Source: Enterovibrio norvegicus FF-33 (GTDB lineage: Bacteria > Pseudomonadota > Gammaproteobacteria > Enterobacterales > Vibrionaceae). Taken from it: a stretch of 64,000 nucleotides of DNA. How positions within the stretch are numbered: the first letter of the stretch is position 1; every line of letters begins with the position of its first letter. The stretch spans positions 1,096,259-1,160,258 of the forward strand of contig NZ_AJYD02000038.1 in the NCBI RefSeq assembly GCF_000286835.2. The letters run 5' to 3'. Below are positions 63,673 through 64,000 of the stretch, one piece after another. Below the pieces are notes generated by a model. It saw only the letters and a program-made list of their open reading frames with translations. It was not told the DNA's origin and did not search any database. Made by a program: the position numbers and the translations under genes.

Positions 63673-63692
63673 AAGAGGGCGTGAGCCCTCTT
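63673..63692 (-). other. Stem-loop between dctP and dctQ
   Basis: AAGAGGGC-GTGA-GCCCTCTT, 8-bp stem with a GNRA-type loop (GTGA), no strong T-run. Confidence 0.72.
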
Positions 63693-63730
63693 GAAATCCA
63701 ATGGTTGGAAGGGAATCCAAACGAAGGGGG

Positions 63731-64000
63731 TTACAGCAAACCGTTAGATGTCAGGAACAGTGTGACCGAGTCATAAACTTTCTGAGCATTTGGCGAGCGT
63801 TCAGCAAACACTTTCCATTGGGTCTTCGCGATTTCGCGGAATTTCTTACGCTCTTCGCCAGACCAATCGTGAATGGTGATGTTTGGGTTGTTCTGCGCTT
63901 CGGTGACTGCCGCTTGGTCAGCTATTTTTAGCTGCGTGGTGATGTCGTAAGAGAAGTCTCTGACCGAGGTAGTCAAGATCTCTTGCAGATCAGCAGGCAT
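63731..64000 (-). CDS. TRAP transporter substrate-binding protein, C-terminal part (cut by window end)
   Basis: Only the last 89 residues are in view; the gene continues past base 64000. The helical end with P-A-D-L-Q-E-I-L, I-H-D-W-S-G-E-E-R-K-K-F and a final V-Y-D-S-V fits DctP-family proteins. It is the first gene of the TRAP operon, followed by a hairpin and dctQM. Confidence 0.85.
   Translation of the reverse strand: MPADLQEILTTSVRDFSYDITTQLKIADQAAVTEAQNNPNITIHDWSGEERKKFREIAKTQWKVFAERSPNAQKVYDSVTLFLTSNGLL

Overview
The window reads as the chromosome of a marine, heterotrophic gammaproteobacterium, most likely Vibrionaceae. The basis is the gene set: a foldase-dependent secreted lipase, a vibriolysin-type M4 protease, a YbiT-type ABC-F protein, DUF2986 and DUF3332 proteins, and a dispersed small palindromic repeat of the kind common in vibrios. 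A Grimontia/Enterovibrio-like genus is only a guess. No rRNA, tRNA, CRISPR array, insertion sequence or prophage was seen. The layout is dense, mostly on the minus strand, and looks like an accessory-rich stretch devoted to nutrient capture and sensing.

Layout. 1-5.4 kb: a lipoprotein, the lipase and its chaperone, and a three-gene rimB-rimK-zinc-hydrolase operon. 6-12.2 kb: two GNAT acetyltransferases, a divergent MarR/EamA pair with two matching operators, a mini ParB-like protein, a BLUF photosensor, a DUF1428 protein and an SDR preceded by a 19-codon coupled ORF. 12.2-21 kb: a nine-gene polyol operon (ABC importer mtlEFGK, mannitol/arabitol dehydrogenase, SDR dehydrogenase, xylulokinase, AraC regulator). 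21-28 kb: MscS channel, the M4 protease with a GlyGly-CTERM tail, a phosphotransferase-like P-loop protein, cytosine deaminase and a DUF4136 lipoprotein. 28-32.7 kb: an exported protein, a LytS/LytTR-type two-component pair and a membrane protein with a degenerate GGDEF domain. 33-47 kb: ybiT, a secreted beta-helix protein, pepF, small proteins, an SMR transporter, a GAF protein with a second degenerate GGDEF, a chemoreceptor, and assorted hydrolases and binding proteins. 47-50.7 kb: proXWV osmoprotectant importer. 51-53.6 kb: a response regulator and an unusual histidine kinase. 53.6-59.8 kb: a DUF2955/HlyD export pair downstream of a three-gene cluster (NRPS-type adenylation enzyme, membrane flavoprotein, crotonase). 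60-64 kb: gluconate-type regulator, gluconokinase and a TRAP transporter cut by the window end.

How it works together. Polyols, gluconate or related sugar acids, compatible solutes, lipids and proteins are all imported or digested by dedicated systems. All three operons led by a solute-binding protein (mtlE, proX, dctP) carry a strong stem-loop between the binding-protein gene and the permease genes, which would favour high binding-protein output. The best candidate for an undescribed system is the adenylation enzyme/membrane flavoprotein/crotonase cluster with the neighbouring HlyD-DUF2955 exporter. As I remember it, the same pair of activities is fused in the fungal TmpB protein and present as TmpA, which make a diffusible developmental signal in Aspergillus. 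A second candidate is the RimK-RimB-zinc-hydrolase operon, which could write and erase glutamate tails on a ribosomal protein.
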